Positions 29,194 through 40,149 of a stretch of 64,000 bases of DNA are shown piece after piece. The translations under genes were made by a program, and so were the position numbers. The stretch is from the NCBI GenBank assembly GCA_003999685.1, contig CP021229.1, positions 1 to 64,000 on the forward strand, in the 5' to 3' direction. This DNA is from Taiwanofungus camphoratus. Taxonomy: Eukaryota; Basidiomycota; Agaricomycetes; Polyporales; Taiwanofungaceae. The notes below the pieces were generated by a model. It worked only from the letters and a program-made list of their open reading frames with translations, ran no database searches and was not told the DNA's origin. Position 1 is the stretch's first letter, and every line of letters starts with the position of its first letter.

Positions 29194-32100
29194 ATGGCCA
29201 ATCGCCTACCTCGTCCTGGATCCACCCGTTCGACTTCCGCAGGACCAGGTGGAGCATCACTTCGCGCCGCTATTGCGAGGAACCTTGCTCCCCCCTCGTT
29301 GGCTTATGCCATGGGAGCGACGTCACTTGAGACTATTGCCGATGAGTTCCGCGCCGTCCTTTCAGCTGAAACATTTGACACCGTATTATCAGTCGTGCCT
29401 CTCGTATACCGGGAGGTACTCCGCCCGGTTCTGGCTAGCATTGCGGAAGCGAAGGAACGCTGCGTTTCTTTGTCGAAGCAAGTGGGTGAGCTCGAGGCTC
29501 ATCTTGCCAGCGGTTCCCTTCCGCCCCAGTTACAAGGCATGGGGGAACCCGTTTTCCAGTCTGCGAAAGCATGGCTGGAAACACACCCGGCGGAACCAGG
29601 GGCTCTTGCGGAGAAATTTAAAACGTTTCGCCGCGAAGCACTCGCTTTAGCCATAGCGCAAAAGCGTGCTGAGCTCTCGTTCTTCGAGGGCGCGTTGGAC
29701 CCGACTACTATGTTGGGGAAGGCGCGCGACGTGGTCGACACTCAGTGGGCCGCGATCTCACAAGGATCGCGGGTCCCTAAGTGGAGAACCTCTCTTGACG
29801 GGAACGTCGAGATTGAGGGTTGGCAGAACGACCCCGTCCTTGAGTCGGAACACAAGCGATTCGTCGCTGTGCTCCCGCGGTTTTGCTTCCGTGTCGTGAA
29901 TATTCGCGAATCACAGCTAGCACATGCCGCGACTCGAGCCAATGCGAAGAGTGCCCTTAAGGCAGTAGCGGAGGTGGAGATGAGCGACACCACCGAGAAT
30001 CCCGCTGCCTTAAAGAAACTGATCGACGATGCGGTTGATCGTCGGCTGAAAGGTGAGGGCACCTCGAAGAACGTTAAACAGCAGGTTAGTTTTGTACACG
30101 GTTCAGTACCAAAAGACTTACCTGGCGCCACCCTCTCTCGTATTCTAGAAGGGCAAAGGCAAGGCGCCAAATCGTTCGGCGCGCATGAGCACAGGAGGAC
30201 GCCCTCCCAAAGCTCCGCAGCGCGCGGCAAAGCAGAAGCAGGCCGCTTCGTCGAAGAAGGTTTCGACGAAGAAGAACAAAGGGAAAGGGAAAGGGAGACC
30301 GAATTGATACGGTGTGTCCTTCGGTCGCGACTCCGCTTCTCGCAACCCTCTACTTACCCTGATTGTATACTCGATCTTCCTACACCAGTCGGGGCACGCA
30401 CCCTCCTCTACTTTGCACCGGCGGCTTTAGTCGAAGCACAGAGGTTCCGGACTTGGGTTCATGTTGGCGACGGTGTTAGTTTACCTGCGGACATCAGTAT
30501 ACATATTTCTTGCGGACTTAAGTACATGCTGTACGCTCGACCTTCAGGCGAGTTAGTTCAAAACGCTTATGATGACTTTTGTGAACGTGTACGATGGAGA
30601 GTACACTTTGCCTGTAAACAAAAGATCCTTGAGCGGCAAGGAATAAGTCAACCACCTTACGATCCTGACTACGACTTGAGGCTTAAACGCGATAGCAACG
30701 CGCCTCAAGCCAGCCAATATATCGAACTTGGTCTTAAACGCGGGCAAACATACGTCACTGAATTCATACGCACTGTCGTACCCGGTTTGAAAGCTAGAAG
30801 TCGCCCTAATCGACTTGTAGACCTGGATAAAGTTCGCCTCTGGTTGGATGAGCATAACTACCTCATCCTCCAAACGGATAAGAACCTCGGCGCTGCTGTA
30901 GTCACAAGGGAATGGTTCATAAATGGTTGCAATTTGCTCTTGTCGAATACGGCTGACTATCAGGAAATTAATCCTGGTCAGAGACAAATGTATCTAGAAA
31001 AGGTTACTAAGCGGGTTAAGGAGTTAAGCGATTGGGTCGAAGGGGCTATGCCTCACGATCAGACACTCCAGTTAGCCAAATTTCTTCGGTCAAAATGTCC
31101 CGAGAGCGAGTTGGAAGAGCCTAAGGTTCCCATCTTCTACGGTATCCCAAAAATCCATAAGACACCCGTGAAGATGCGGCCTATTGTGCCCTGTCACTCA
31201 TGCGCTCAAGGCCCCGCGGCTAAAGTAGTATCCAAGTTGTTGAAACCTATCATAGAGGCAGAACCCTTTATTATACATGGCAGTAAAGATCTTGCTGCCA
31301 AGTTAGCAACGGTTAAAACACTAAAATATAAAAAGTATTGGCTTGTGGCCGGCGACGTGGTCGCTTTCTACCCCAATGTACCTCTCAGAGAATGCGTAGG
31401 CATTGTATCTAAACTGTACATTAGTCATCCATTGGGTAGTCAATCAACGGACCACCCCGAATTTTACAACGCCTTGTTTATTCGGTGTATGCAATCTGCC
31501 AATTACGATTTAATAGTTGACTTCAACGGTCACACATTTCTTCAAAAACGAGGGTTAGCTATGGGAGTGGCTTGTTCGCCCGACCTAGCTAATCTATATG
31601 GATGCCATTTTGAAAATAAAGTCTGGCCTTCTGGGCAGGTTAGCCCACCCTTTCTTTATTATGGGCGGTACATCGATGATGTATTTGCTATCGTTGAAGC
31701 AGGTAGTGCAGCTGAGGCACTTGAACTCTGCACCAGTCGTATTTCTTACACTGGCTGTACTATAACATGGGAAGTGTCGGAATGGGCAACGCCGTTCCTT
31801 GACATGCTTATTTATATTGACCCCGTAACCAACCGGGTGGAACATAAGCCGTATCGGAAGGCACTTAACCATCATGAAAGAATACCATGGATATCTCACC
31901 ATCCAAAGGACGTTAAAAAAGGCACGTTCATTGGAGAGATGAGCCGTTTAGCCACGCTAAGTTCTAAGTTGGAACACTACTTAGATGCCCTTAAAGGGCT
32001 TGTCGATTTGTACATCGGCCGTGGTTATCCTCCTGCTCTGGTTATTGCATGGCTTGATTCACATAAAGCAGTACGCTGGGCGAAACGTTTGGAAACTAAA

Positions 32101-32718
32101 CAAACTTCGACCAAAGCGGCGGATGCGAATGATGGCGTACTTGTAATTAAGTCGCAATTTAACCCTTCATGGGATTCTTTCGATATTCATGAATTAATGA
32201 CACGAGTTACCGGATCTTGGGTGGAGTCTTTGAGTTTCTTCAAAAACTTCTTTTCGGCGAGTTGGGAAAACTCGGCCGCTCCGATTTTCGATTATTCGGC
32301 TGGGGGTTCGCGGGATGCGACCCTATCCGGCACAGTTCAGACCACGCTTGAGGAGTGGTGGGATCCCGCCCGAGTAGCCCAGCGCAAGCTGTCGCGCGAA
32401 ACGGCGGCTGCTTCGGCAGCAGCAGATCGTGCCGCCGCTGAAGCCCGGCGGTCTGATCAAATCTCTAACCTGGCGGCGGTCGTCCATGATAACCGCGCAG
32501 AAGAGGGCTGGGTATGGACTGGGCGGTACCTAAGGAAACCCACCGGATTTATTGAGGCGGAGAAGGTTGCAGACCTTTCCCAACTCGGATTCTTAGACAA
32601 GCGCTGGCTTGTGTCTCGAAAGCGGGAAACCAATTTCGCAGACTTAGCAAGTAAATGGCGCAGAAGTGTTATTAATGCCCAAAGTGCGGATGACGTACTT
32701 CTGGAAATGGATATATAA
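29194..32718 (+). CDS. Penelope-like reverse transcriptase, A2 second copy (1174 aa)
   Basis: The protein is the same as that of 13173-16697. RT motifs, catalytic aspartates and the lack of a nuclease domain are as described for A1. The alternative-splice segment lies at 30085-30148. The ORF is intact and is the oldest full ORF in the array by position, being nearest the centromere. Confidence 0.93.
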   Translation: MANRLPRPGSTRSTSAGPGGASLRAAIARNLAPPSLAYAMGATSLETIADEFRAVLSAETFDTVLSVVPLVYREVLRPVLASIAEAKERCVSLSKQVGELEAHLASGSLPPQLQGMGEPVFQSAKAWLETHPAEPGALAEKFKTFRREALALAIAQKRAELSFFEGALDPTTMLGKARDVVDTQWAAISQGSRVPKWRTSLDGNVEIEGWQNDPVLESEHKRFVAVLPRFCFRVVNIRESQLAHAATRANAKSALKAVAEVEMSDTTENPAALKKLIDDAVDRRLKGEGTSKNVKQQVSFVHGSVPKDLPGATLSRILEGQRQGAKSFGAHEHRRTPSQSSAARGKAEAGRFVEEGFDEEEQRERERETELIRCVLRSRLRFSQPSTYPDCILDLPTPVGARTLLYFAPAALVEAQRFRTWVHVGDGVSLPADISIHISCGLKYMLYARPSGELVQNAYDDFCERVRWRVHFACKQKILERQGISQPPYDPDYDLRLKRDSNAPQASQYIELGLKRGQTYVTEFIRTVVPGLKARSRPNRLVDLDKVRLWLDEHNYLILQTDKNLGAAVVTREWFINGCNLLLSNTADYQEINPGQRQMYLEKVTKRVKELSDWVEGAMPHDQTLQLAKFLRSKCPESELEEPKVPIFYGIPKIHKTPVKMRPIVPCHSCAQGPAAKVVSKLLKPIIEAEPFIIHGSKDLAAKLATVKTLKYKKYWLVAGDVVAFYPNVPLRECVGIVSKLYISHPLGSQSTDHPEFYNALFIRCMQSANYDLIVDFNGHTFLQKRGLAMGVACSPDLANLYGCHFENKVWPSGQVSPPFLYYGRYIDDVFAIVEAGSAAEALELCTSRISYTGCTITWEVSEWATPFLDMLIYIDPVTNRVEHKPYRKALNHHERIPWISHHPKDVKKGTFIGEMSRLATLSSKLEHYLDALKGLVDLYIGRGYPPALVIAWLDSHKAVRWAKRLETKQTSTKAADANDGVLVIKSQFNPSWDSFDIHELMTRVTGSWVESLSFFKNFFSASWENSAAPIFDYSAGGSRDATLSGTVQTTLEEWWDPARVAQRKLSRETAAASAAADRAAAEARRSDQISNLAAVVHDNRAEEGWVWTGRYLRKPTGFIEAEKVADLSQLGFLDKRWLVSRKRETNFADLASKWRRSVINAQSADDVLLEMDI
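30085..30148 (+). other. Putative retained intron, A2 second copy
   Basis: Same as 14064-14127. Confidence 0.68.
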
Positions 32719-32908
32719 ACTGTTAAGTCAGTTTGATTAGCATCGGTTACATCAGGTGTAACGTTATCTTAGTGTGTTGGTGTATTAGGGTTGTCTGTTC
32801 AAACCAGACCTAACCTAACCCTAACCTAACCTAACCTAACCTAACCGAACCTAACCTAACCTAACCTAACCTAACCTAACGCTAATCCTAACCTAACCTA
32901 ACCTAACC
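32719..32908 (+). other. 3' UTR of A2 second copy: terminal hairpin and CCTAA tract
   Basis: Same as 677-866; hairpin at about 32785-32823. Confidence 0.85.
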
Positions 32909-33780
32909 GCCGGACTTACCCAGTCCTGCGCTTAGGGTTGCCTTAAAATAGATAGGCGCCTTACGTGTCACGTGATATGTTCGGCACTTAGTACGGACCG
33001 GCCCTTCACTGCGGCCCGGTGCGCGCCGTCCCCGCATGCTAGCGGAGCGCGCGTTAACTACTATGGTCCCCAGCGCCCCTCTGCTGTGTTAGTCCATGAT
33101 CTGGTGATCTGTGGGTTGTAACATGCTAGAGCACGGTGCGGCAACTTGCTGGACGCGGTCCTATTGAGTATCCTTCCCCCGCCCCGCATGGCTCGGACAG
33201 GGTGCTCACGGGGATTCCCAGGTTTGTGCCATGACATGATGCTTCCTCAGTGGTCCACGCTGCCCTTAGTAGACGCCCGGAAAAGCGGCCCGGTCACATG
33301 ATCGGTGCGATACCGGCTAATTTGTTCCTATCTATACCCGGCCCGGATTAACCTCCGGCCCGGGCTTCCTATCTGTTATCTCGGATCTTGAGCCTAGGCT
33401 TGCGATCCGGATTCTAATCTTAATCAGATGACTCTGACATCTGATCAGTAATGGTGTCTAGGCGAATCTAGACAATGATGATTGCTCATCGCTGACTGAT
33501 TAGGATAGGAGGGAGAGACGTGATTCGCTCCCACCTGCAACCCTTTGCCCTGGTTCGGTCAAATTGACTTAGTCACCGGCCCCCAGGCCATGACTCAACC
33601 ATAAGCGTGACTTTGGTTGAACTTGGTTATAAGCGACGCTAGTGCTCTGATGAGACTTAGTCGAAATTAGCCGTCCGATAGCGATATCGGGCTAATTAGT
33701 ACTAGCTTCCACTAAGCCTCCCCTTCCTGCCCTGCACTCGCAGCCCTTGTAGTGTTGATACATAGACCTCCTAACCTAAC
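32909..33780 (+). repeat. pLTR of A2, original downstream copy
   Basis: A2-type variants throughout. This is where the 16,021-bp periodicity stops, since the equivalent pLTR at 16888 is A1-type. Confidence 0.87.
33638..33706 (+). ncRNA. Hammerhead ribozyme, pLTR A2 downstream
   Basis: Same sequence and fold as 1596-1664. Confidence 0.93.
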
Positions 33781-33873
33781 CTAACCTAACCTAACCTAAC
33801 CTAACCTAACCTAACCTAACCTAACCTAACCTAACCTAACCTAACGCTAATCCTAACCTAACCTAACCTAACC
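33773..33873 (+). repeat. Interstitial telomere-like CCTAA tract, about 100 bp
   Basis: Nearly pure CCTAA pentamers between two pLTRs with no ORF between them, with the CGCTAATCC variant at the inner end. This is probably the chromosome end as it stood when the A2 element arrived. Confidence 0.88.
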
Positions 33874-34742
33874 GCCGGACTTACCCAGTCCTGCGCTTAG
33901 GGTTGCCTTAAAATAGATAGGCGCCTTACGTGTCACGTGATATGTTCGGCACTTAGTACGGACCGGCCCTTCACTGCGGCCCGGTGCGCGCCGTCCCCGC
34001 ATGCTAGCGGAGCGCGCGTTAACTACTATGGTCCCTAGCGCCCCTCTGCTGTGTTAGTCCATGATCTGGTGATCTGTGGGTTGTAACATGCTAGAGCACG
34101 GTGCGGCAACTTGCTGGACGCGGTCCTATTGAGTATCCTTCCCCCGCCCCGCATGGCTCGGATAGGGTGCTCACGGGGATTCCCAGGTTTGTGCCATGAC
34201 ATGATGCTTCCTCAGTGGTCCACGCTACCCTTAGTAGACGCCCGGAATGCGGCCCGGTCACATGATCGGCGCGGCACCGGCTATGTTGTTCCTATCTATG
34301 TCCGGCCCGGACTAACCTCCGGTCCGGACTTCCTATCTCTTATCTCGGATCTTGAGCCCAGGCTTACGGTCCAGATTCTACTCTTAATCAGATGACTCTG
34401 ACATCTGATCAGTAATGGTGTCTAGGCGAATCTAGACAATGATGATTGCTCATCGCTGACTGATTAGGATAGGAGGGAGAGACGTGATTCGCTCCCACCT
34501 GCAACCCTTTGCCCTGGTACGGTCAAACTGATTTAGTCACCGGCCCCCGGGTCATGACTCAACCATAAGCGTGACTTATGTTGAACTTGGTTATAAGCGA
34601 CGCTAGTGCTCTGATGAGACTTAGTCGAAATTAGCCGTCCGATAGCGATATCGGGCTAATTAGTACTAGCTTCCTCTAAGCCTCCTTCCTGCCCTGCACT
34701 CGCAGCCCTTGTAGTGTTGATACATAGACCTCCTAACCTAAC
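33874..34742 (+). repeat. Lone older pLTR of family A
   Basis: An A-family pLTR without an ORF, more diverged than the other A copies (for example GTCCCTAGC, GGCACCGGC and CCCCCGGGTC at diagnostic places). Being innermost and most diverged, it fits the earliest surviving attachment. The ribozyme core is unchanged. Confidence 0.85.
34602..34670 (+). ncRNA. Hammerhead ribozyme in the lone old pLTR
   Basis: Stems and core are identical to 1596-1664 although the flanks have diverged. Confidence 0.92.
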
Positions 34743-34776
34743 TAACCTAACCTAACCTAACCTAACCTAACCTAAC
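34735..34776 (+). repeat. Short CCTAA tract at the element/helicase junction
   Basis: About eight CCTAA units join the old pLTR to the coding sequence of a helicase gene. This looks like the healed end of a chromosome broken within that gene. Confidence 0.88.
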
Positions 34777-37700
34777 TCTCCAGGACATGTTCCCCTCATC
34801 CATCTGCTCTGGGTTTCAGCTTTCTCCCCATCGCTCATCTGACTGTTGTATTTCAGACACCCCAGCATTTCAGCAAGAAATTCTGTCTCTTTGATGGTCA
34901 GACAGAACAGAATCCCACGTGACTTGCTTTCAAAGTATTGGCGCTGGAGCTGAGTGCAGAGATGTGCCGTCATATAGGGGATTTGTGCTTGAGAGACAAG
35001 TCGTATGACATGATAGCGCAGTTCAGGACGGTTCGTTTGAGCTCGAATGACCAGCAGAGATTTCAGATCTAGTCCAGCAAATTCACAGAAGCTGTTCACA
35101 AGCTGAGGTGGCATGGTACCTGTCAAATAAATCTTCGCAATCGGCCACTCTTGAAGATTCTTCATCAGGTTGAAGCCTTGACGATACGTTGAGCCAACCA
35201 AAATAGAATGGGTCTCATCAACCACCAAGCGATGTGTGAACGTCAGATTGTTGCCCATGAATCTGAACACACAATGTCAGATCAGTTGGTCTGTTTTTGA
35301 GCAAAACACAGTGATGATGTCACTCACTTTTTGAACGCTTTGGTTCCAAGTGACTCATAAGACACAAACAGAAGCCTGACATCAAACGTCACAATACATC
35401 CAGAGTGCCATTTCAATGACTTGGTTCCTTTTTCTGCAGCACGTCTCATCATGTCTGCAATCAGTGCCACATATGGCACAAACACCACCGTCAGCTTCTC
35501 CTCTAGCATCGCTGGAACTTCAAACGCAATGCTTTTACCACCACCTGTGGGAAGGATGGTCAGCACATTGCAATCTCTTGCCATCGAGCGCTTCAGCAAT
35601 TCCATCTGCTCTGGTGACTTGAATCTCATCTCTGGATCTCTGAAGGCTTGCTGAAGTACAGGTAACATCTCAGCCTCAGTGGCTGCAGATAGATGAGCAA
35701 ATCCTGTCAATGGCTCTGCTGCTGATGCTGGCTCTTCATCCAGATAATCCAGACTAGTATGTGTGTGAGCTGGAGATGCAGGTGGTGCAATCTCTACACA
35801 TTCATCAGATGCCCCGATTGCTGATGATATAGATTGAACTGATGAGCGTGTGGGCTGAACTGTGAGCTGGACTGGTGGATGTGTGGACTGGACTGATGGA
35901 TGTGGTGAGACTGTGGAAGTGAGCTGTCCTTTTGATTGCTGACTCATATAAGCAGCTATACCCTGAGCCACAGCAGTTTTGATTTGATTTTCCATGTCCA
36001 CCTTGACTTGATTCATGCCTGCACTGACAGCAGCTGAAATGAGATTGCTCAGTTGTGTCATGTCCATGCCTGAGGTGCTGGCAGCTGTCTGAGGTGATTG
36101 ATTGTCAGAGCCAGCCACTTGTCCAAGTCGATAGTTGCGTAATCGCATAGGCAGCGGTGGTGCATTGCTTCCCCAACCAAGAACATCATGCCAATCTTCA
36201 CAGATCTGTCGACTGTCTATCATGGCATCAGTGGTCAGAAATGGTAGGTCTCCCTCTTCTCCAGAGTATGTGTGACGAGCCATACGAGTGGAGTGATTCA
36301 TCAGCCGATCCTTTTGACTGTCAGCAGTGGGTCCATTGGAATTGGGTGTGATGAATTCACGCTGTATAGCCACTGCCATATGTCGCCACACATGAAGTCC
36401 AAAGCGACTGTTCATGTGAGTCTGAGAGTAGCACTCTAGCAGAACTGAGAATGAGCGTGAATCCATCTGTCGACCATTGTGAACATAAAGAAATTCTTCA
36501 TACAACGCCTTGGAGGTGGGACCATCAATGACTTCTGCAAACATAGCCTCCACTGAGCGTATCACCAGACAGTACCAGTCTAAAAGCTTGCCCAACTTGA
36601 CTGGACACAAGGTAGGAACCCACGATAGAGACTCCATGGTCTCTGATGTCTTGATACGATGATGAATGATCCAGCTGCCAAAGTCTTTGAAGATGTTACG
36701 CATGATCTGTCCATTGCTGAGTCTGGTGTCTGCAAACTCTGTACCGCGTGGTGGTGGAGCTGGAAGCATGTGTGTAAGAATGGCCAACTCCTTGTTGATC
36801 TCTGCAAACTCCCTCTGTAATCTGATAAGCTCCAGAACATTCCAATGAAACCTTTCTGCACGATCCACATAAGCTATTTTGTAGTCTGGGTGCTGAAACA
36901 AGATCTCTAGCAGTGGATATTTCTTTTCAGTGAGGTTTGGCTTTTGGATCCAAGACAGACCAATGGACCGATCTGTCATATCCTCAGTGAGATTGTCAGG
37001 AACATTGATGGGAATGTCAGTGTTGCAGGTGAGATGATGGATATGATCCATGATGCTGTCATAGATCCTATTGAGACCGGAGCGCAGCTGTGCCATCTCT
37101 AAGACATGACCTTCACATGACAGTGAGCTCATGTCCTTGGTCCAGGTAATATGAGGTGGAGCAGCTTCACGCATGACCAAAGTGGAGGCATAGTGCTGAT
37201 GTTCACGGATGGAGTTCCAGGGTGTCATGAGACCTTCTAGTAGAAAGTGTGAGGCTTGATATTCAGTGGCTCTGTTGTGATATGATCAGAGCTGTCATTT
37301 GAAACAAATTGTACTGACACTCACTCCAGTAATGAGATGTCAATCTCTTCCTGACGCTTGTATGCCTGACACAAATGAGTGTGTCTCATTAAATATTCCC
37401 AGTGAGCTAGCACCGGAGTATATTCATAAGCACTGATGAAGCGACCATCTGAGCGGATGCTGGAAATGGCAAGCCAGCACATTAAAGGACACTGCCAGGT
37501 ATCCAAGTCACTTCCAGGTGCAGGTTCCCCAATCAGAAGATAGATCAGATTATGGAGAAGAGGTCCAACATTCAGCTCTCCACTCTCCAACTGATCCCAA
37601 AGCATAAGACCCATATTGCATATCTCCTCAGTGAGAGGGAATTGATATTCAGACTGGCCTTGAATAGAGCGTAAAATGGCTGCCATAAACCGAGTGAGAT

Positions 37701-39336
37701 CTGTGGCATAGTGAGTGAGAGTGTCATTGCGCTCATGTACGGTCCATGCTGAGGCATCCTTAGTATCACTACAAAAATATCTAGTCAGTGCTGAACACAG
37801 AGTCAAAGTGTGACAAAGAGACATACATAGGATAATGCCAAAGCATACGTCTGACAGTATAAGGAGCTTGATGTGCATAACCACGACCTTGATCTAAATA
37901 TTTGAAAATATGCCCACTGAGTGAGCCCAGCACCTCATCATCTCTGCCAGGTAGTTCAGCTAGCTGAACCAGCTTTTTGACATCTTGCTTGGTTCCAATA
38001 TAAGGCTCTAGATGGACCAGCCATTGAGTCATACACATAAGTGGATTCATGTCTTTGGGCTGTGTGGAAGGGGCTGTGTAGACTTTGACAGATTGATGAG
38101 GAAGGATCTGAGTCAAAAAATGACCATAGTGACTGGTGGAAGAGATTTTGATAAGAGAGGGATTGACAGCAAAATAGTGTCTGGCTGTCATGTTGAAAAA
38201 GGTCTGAACAGATGAGGACCTCCACTTGTCAGAATCCTGCTGAAGCTGAAGATGCTTGTGACTGATATTGTAGTGTTTTCTGATCATGGAATATTCACCA
38301 CAGCAGTAGGTGCAGAGATTACATTTAAAACCATCTTTCATTTTGATGCCCTCAACAGGAGGACCATCAGAGAGAGGTGCAGCAATCTCAGTGTCTCCAT
38401 GAATCCCATATTCTTCAGCCAATAAGTTGATTTGAGTTTGTAAGTCTGTCTTTTTGAAATCATGCTGATTGACCAGATGACCAGCAAGACTGGCTGGAGT
38501 GTAGGCTGTCTCACAAGCCATGCAGATTATAATCTTGTAGTGAGAGTGAATCTGACAGTTGATGGACTTGAGAAAGTCATTGGTGATGAGATAGCAGGTG
38601 GCACCATCTAAGTGAGCTGTTGAGAGCAGGTATTTATAAATGTTAATCATAAAGACTAGAGCAATATTGCTTACCAGTGAGATCAGAAGCAACATTGTAT
38701 GCAATCTGCATTGGAACATCCTCATCCATATTCATAACGACATCAGAGACCACATTCATAGCAGAACCAGAACCAGAACCAGAGTCAGAACCAGAACCAG
38801 AGACCAGATTTTGAACAGAAGAACTTTCACTCCCCAAAGAGTGACCTGCTGAAAAAGATAGACCAACAGTCTCTTTAGAAGTCACAGACCTATTGACAGG
38901 ATAAGGAGCATGACGCTCAGAGGTGACACGAGCACCAGATCGCTTTACCAAAGAAGAATGAGCACGCTTGATATGCTCACCCAAGCGCTTGGTATCCTTG
39001 GTCTGAAACTGTTCACAAGGACATGTAAAAAGATCACTCTCAGAGTCTCTGGTGAGAGTGATCTTTTCTTCTAATAGATAAATAGAATGTAGCAGGACTT
39101 GGTTTAGTAAATGAGAAAAGAAACACTCACCTAAATATGTCACATTGAAAGTGACAGAGTGAAGGCTATTTTTGTGTGCAGCCAAGGAGACTCTCTTATC
39201 AAATGTAGTGTTACAGCCAGGAAAATCACAAGCAAATCTGAATATAATAATATCTAGAAAAGCTTCAGTTATAGAATCAGAAAGTTATCACTCACTGTGG
39301 AGCAGCAGCAGCAGAAGTGACACCAGTAGAAGACAT
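34777..39336 (-). CDS. Telomere-linked RecQ-type helicase with N-terminal zinc fingers, 3' end lost at the telomere junction
   Basis: I infer seven exons from clean splice sites and frame: 39336-39296, 39237-39131, 39070-38675, 38616-37849, 37790-37325, 37271-35328 and 35262-34777, with introns of 53-65 nt. About 1402 residues remain. ATG 39336 starts MSSTGV. Exon 2 holds a classical C2H2 finger (CDFPGC ... HKNSLH) and exon 3 a second (CPCEQF ... HIKRAH). Exon 4 has two more, starting CMACETAY and CNLCTYCC, reminiscent of the DUF3505/OrsD-like region of fungal subtelomeric proteins. The helicase part shows PTGGGKS (motif I), VVDETHSIL (motif II, DETH), LTGTMPP (III) and RGILFCL (IV). Coding stops just before motif V, where TTAGG repeats begin, so the ATPase/helicase core is incomplete and the gene is probably non-functional. 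Confidence 0.85.
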
Positions 39337-39559
39337 CTTAATGATCAGAGATGATGGATGTCAAAAGCAACAGTGAGTAGCTTGTAAATTGAGGCAGCAG
39401 TGATGAATTTAGCTAAGATGGTGGTGATAGCAGTTTAAGAAGCTGAAACTCTAAAAATTTTCTGATAGTATTATATAGTACACAGAAACAAAGTTCAAAC
39501 TCAATGACCACAGTGATTTAAGATTTTGCAAAAGGAGTCAAAAATATAATATAATATAT

Positions 39560-39775
39560 GGTGACTGATGTGATCACTTTCTGTTTGGGCAGTCACTTAT
39601 TGCAGACTACAATAAGTGATGTTATTTTGTGTGACATGGGTGACCATTTCCTCTTTAGGCAGTCACTCATTACAGGCTGCAATGAGTGATGTTACTTTTT
39701 GTGACATATGTGACTATTTCCTATTCAGAAAGTCACTCATTGCAGCCTGTAATGAGTGATGTGACTTATGTGACT
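39560..39775. repeat. Three 70-bp direct repeats with palindromes, upstream of the helicase gene
   Basis: AGTCACT starts at 39591, 39661 and 39731, an exact 70-bp spacing. Each unit has an inverted repeat of the form TCACTCATTRCAG...CTGYAATGAGTGA and a TGTGACNNATTTCCT-like box. Lying 220-440 bp before the helicase start, they could be regulatory sites. The wider area (39337-39900) is AT-rich and repeats TGTGAC and CTCACTGT words, with no gene that I can support. Confidence 0.7.
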
Positions 39776-40149
39776 TTTGTGACTTTTACTGACACCTGAC
39801 TCAGTGCTCACTGTTTAGCTGACATTATCTCACTCACACTTTTCTCACTCTTCACTCATTGTCAGCTCACTGTTGGCTCACTGTCAGCTCACTGTCACTT
39901 TACTGCTAGCTCACATTTCATATAAATTCACTGATGGTGAGCTAGCAGTATCAATTTTCATAGTCTTAAAATCTGTATGCTCAATCATGGTCTCACAATC
40001 TGTGTCCTCAATCCTGCTTTTACTCACATTTGTCTATCTCACTGTTATATCAGTCCTAGCTGTAAACTGACTATTGTTTCACTGCCAGCTTATATTTGAC
40101 AGGGGAAGTACTGATGGTGAGCTACAAGGATGAATTTTCAAGATATTCT

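Larger units (their letters stand above)
16888..32908 (+). repeat. Second full copy of the 16,021-bp A1-B-A2 tandem block (first copy 867-16887)
   Basis: Every element recurs at exactly +16,021: A1 ORF 1921 to 17942, B ORF 7513 to 23534, A2 ORF 13173 to 29194. The only coding difference I noticed is C at 7553 against T at 23574 (Pro/Leu in the B N-terminus). The junction pLTR at 16888 is A1-type, while the pLTR after the innermost A2 (32909) is A2-type. A2-type sequence persists to at least 16194 and A1-type begins by about 17290, which places the crossover within that interval. Confidence 0.93.
28071..33780 (+). mobile_element. Telomeric Penelope-like element A2, block copy 2 (innermost full element)
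   Basis: Lead-in tract (28071-28137), pLTR (28138-29010), ORF (29194-32718), 3' UTR and tract (32719-32908), pLTR (32909-33780). Unlike the copy at 12050, both flanking pLTRs share the A2 variants (GCGATACC, GGCCCGG, CCCCAGGCC), so this copy keeps the original two-pLTR structure of A2. It looks whole. Confidence 0.9.

Noticed and set aside
16888-32908. Assembly artefact as the default reading of the near-perfect duplication
   Set aside because: The junction pLTR differs from the innermost pLTR in a way that simple block duplication by an assembler would not create, and a third partial copy is present; still to be confirmed with long reads.
867-34742. LTR retrotransposon or retrovirus-like origin of the array
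   Set aside because: RT motifs are of the Penelope type, there is no protease, RNase H, integrase or capsid-like region, and the repeats carry hammerhead ribozymes typical of pLTRs.
39540-39780. CRISPR-like array from the evenly spaced palindromes
   Set aside because: Eukaryotic setting, only three units, and the spacing sequence is itself repeated.
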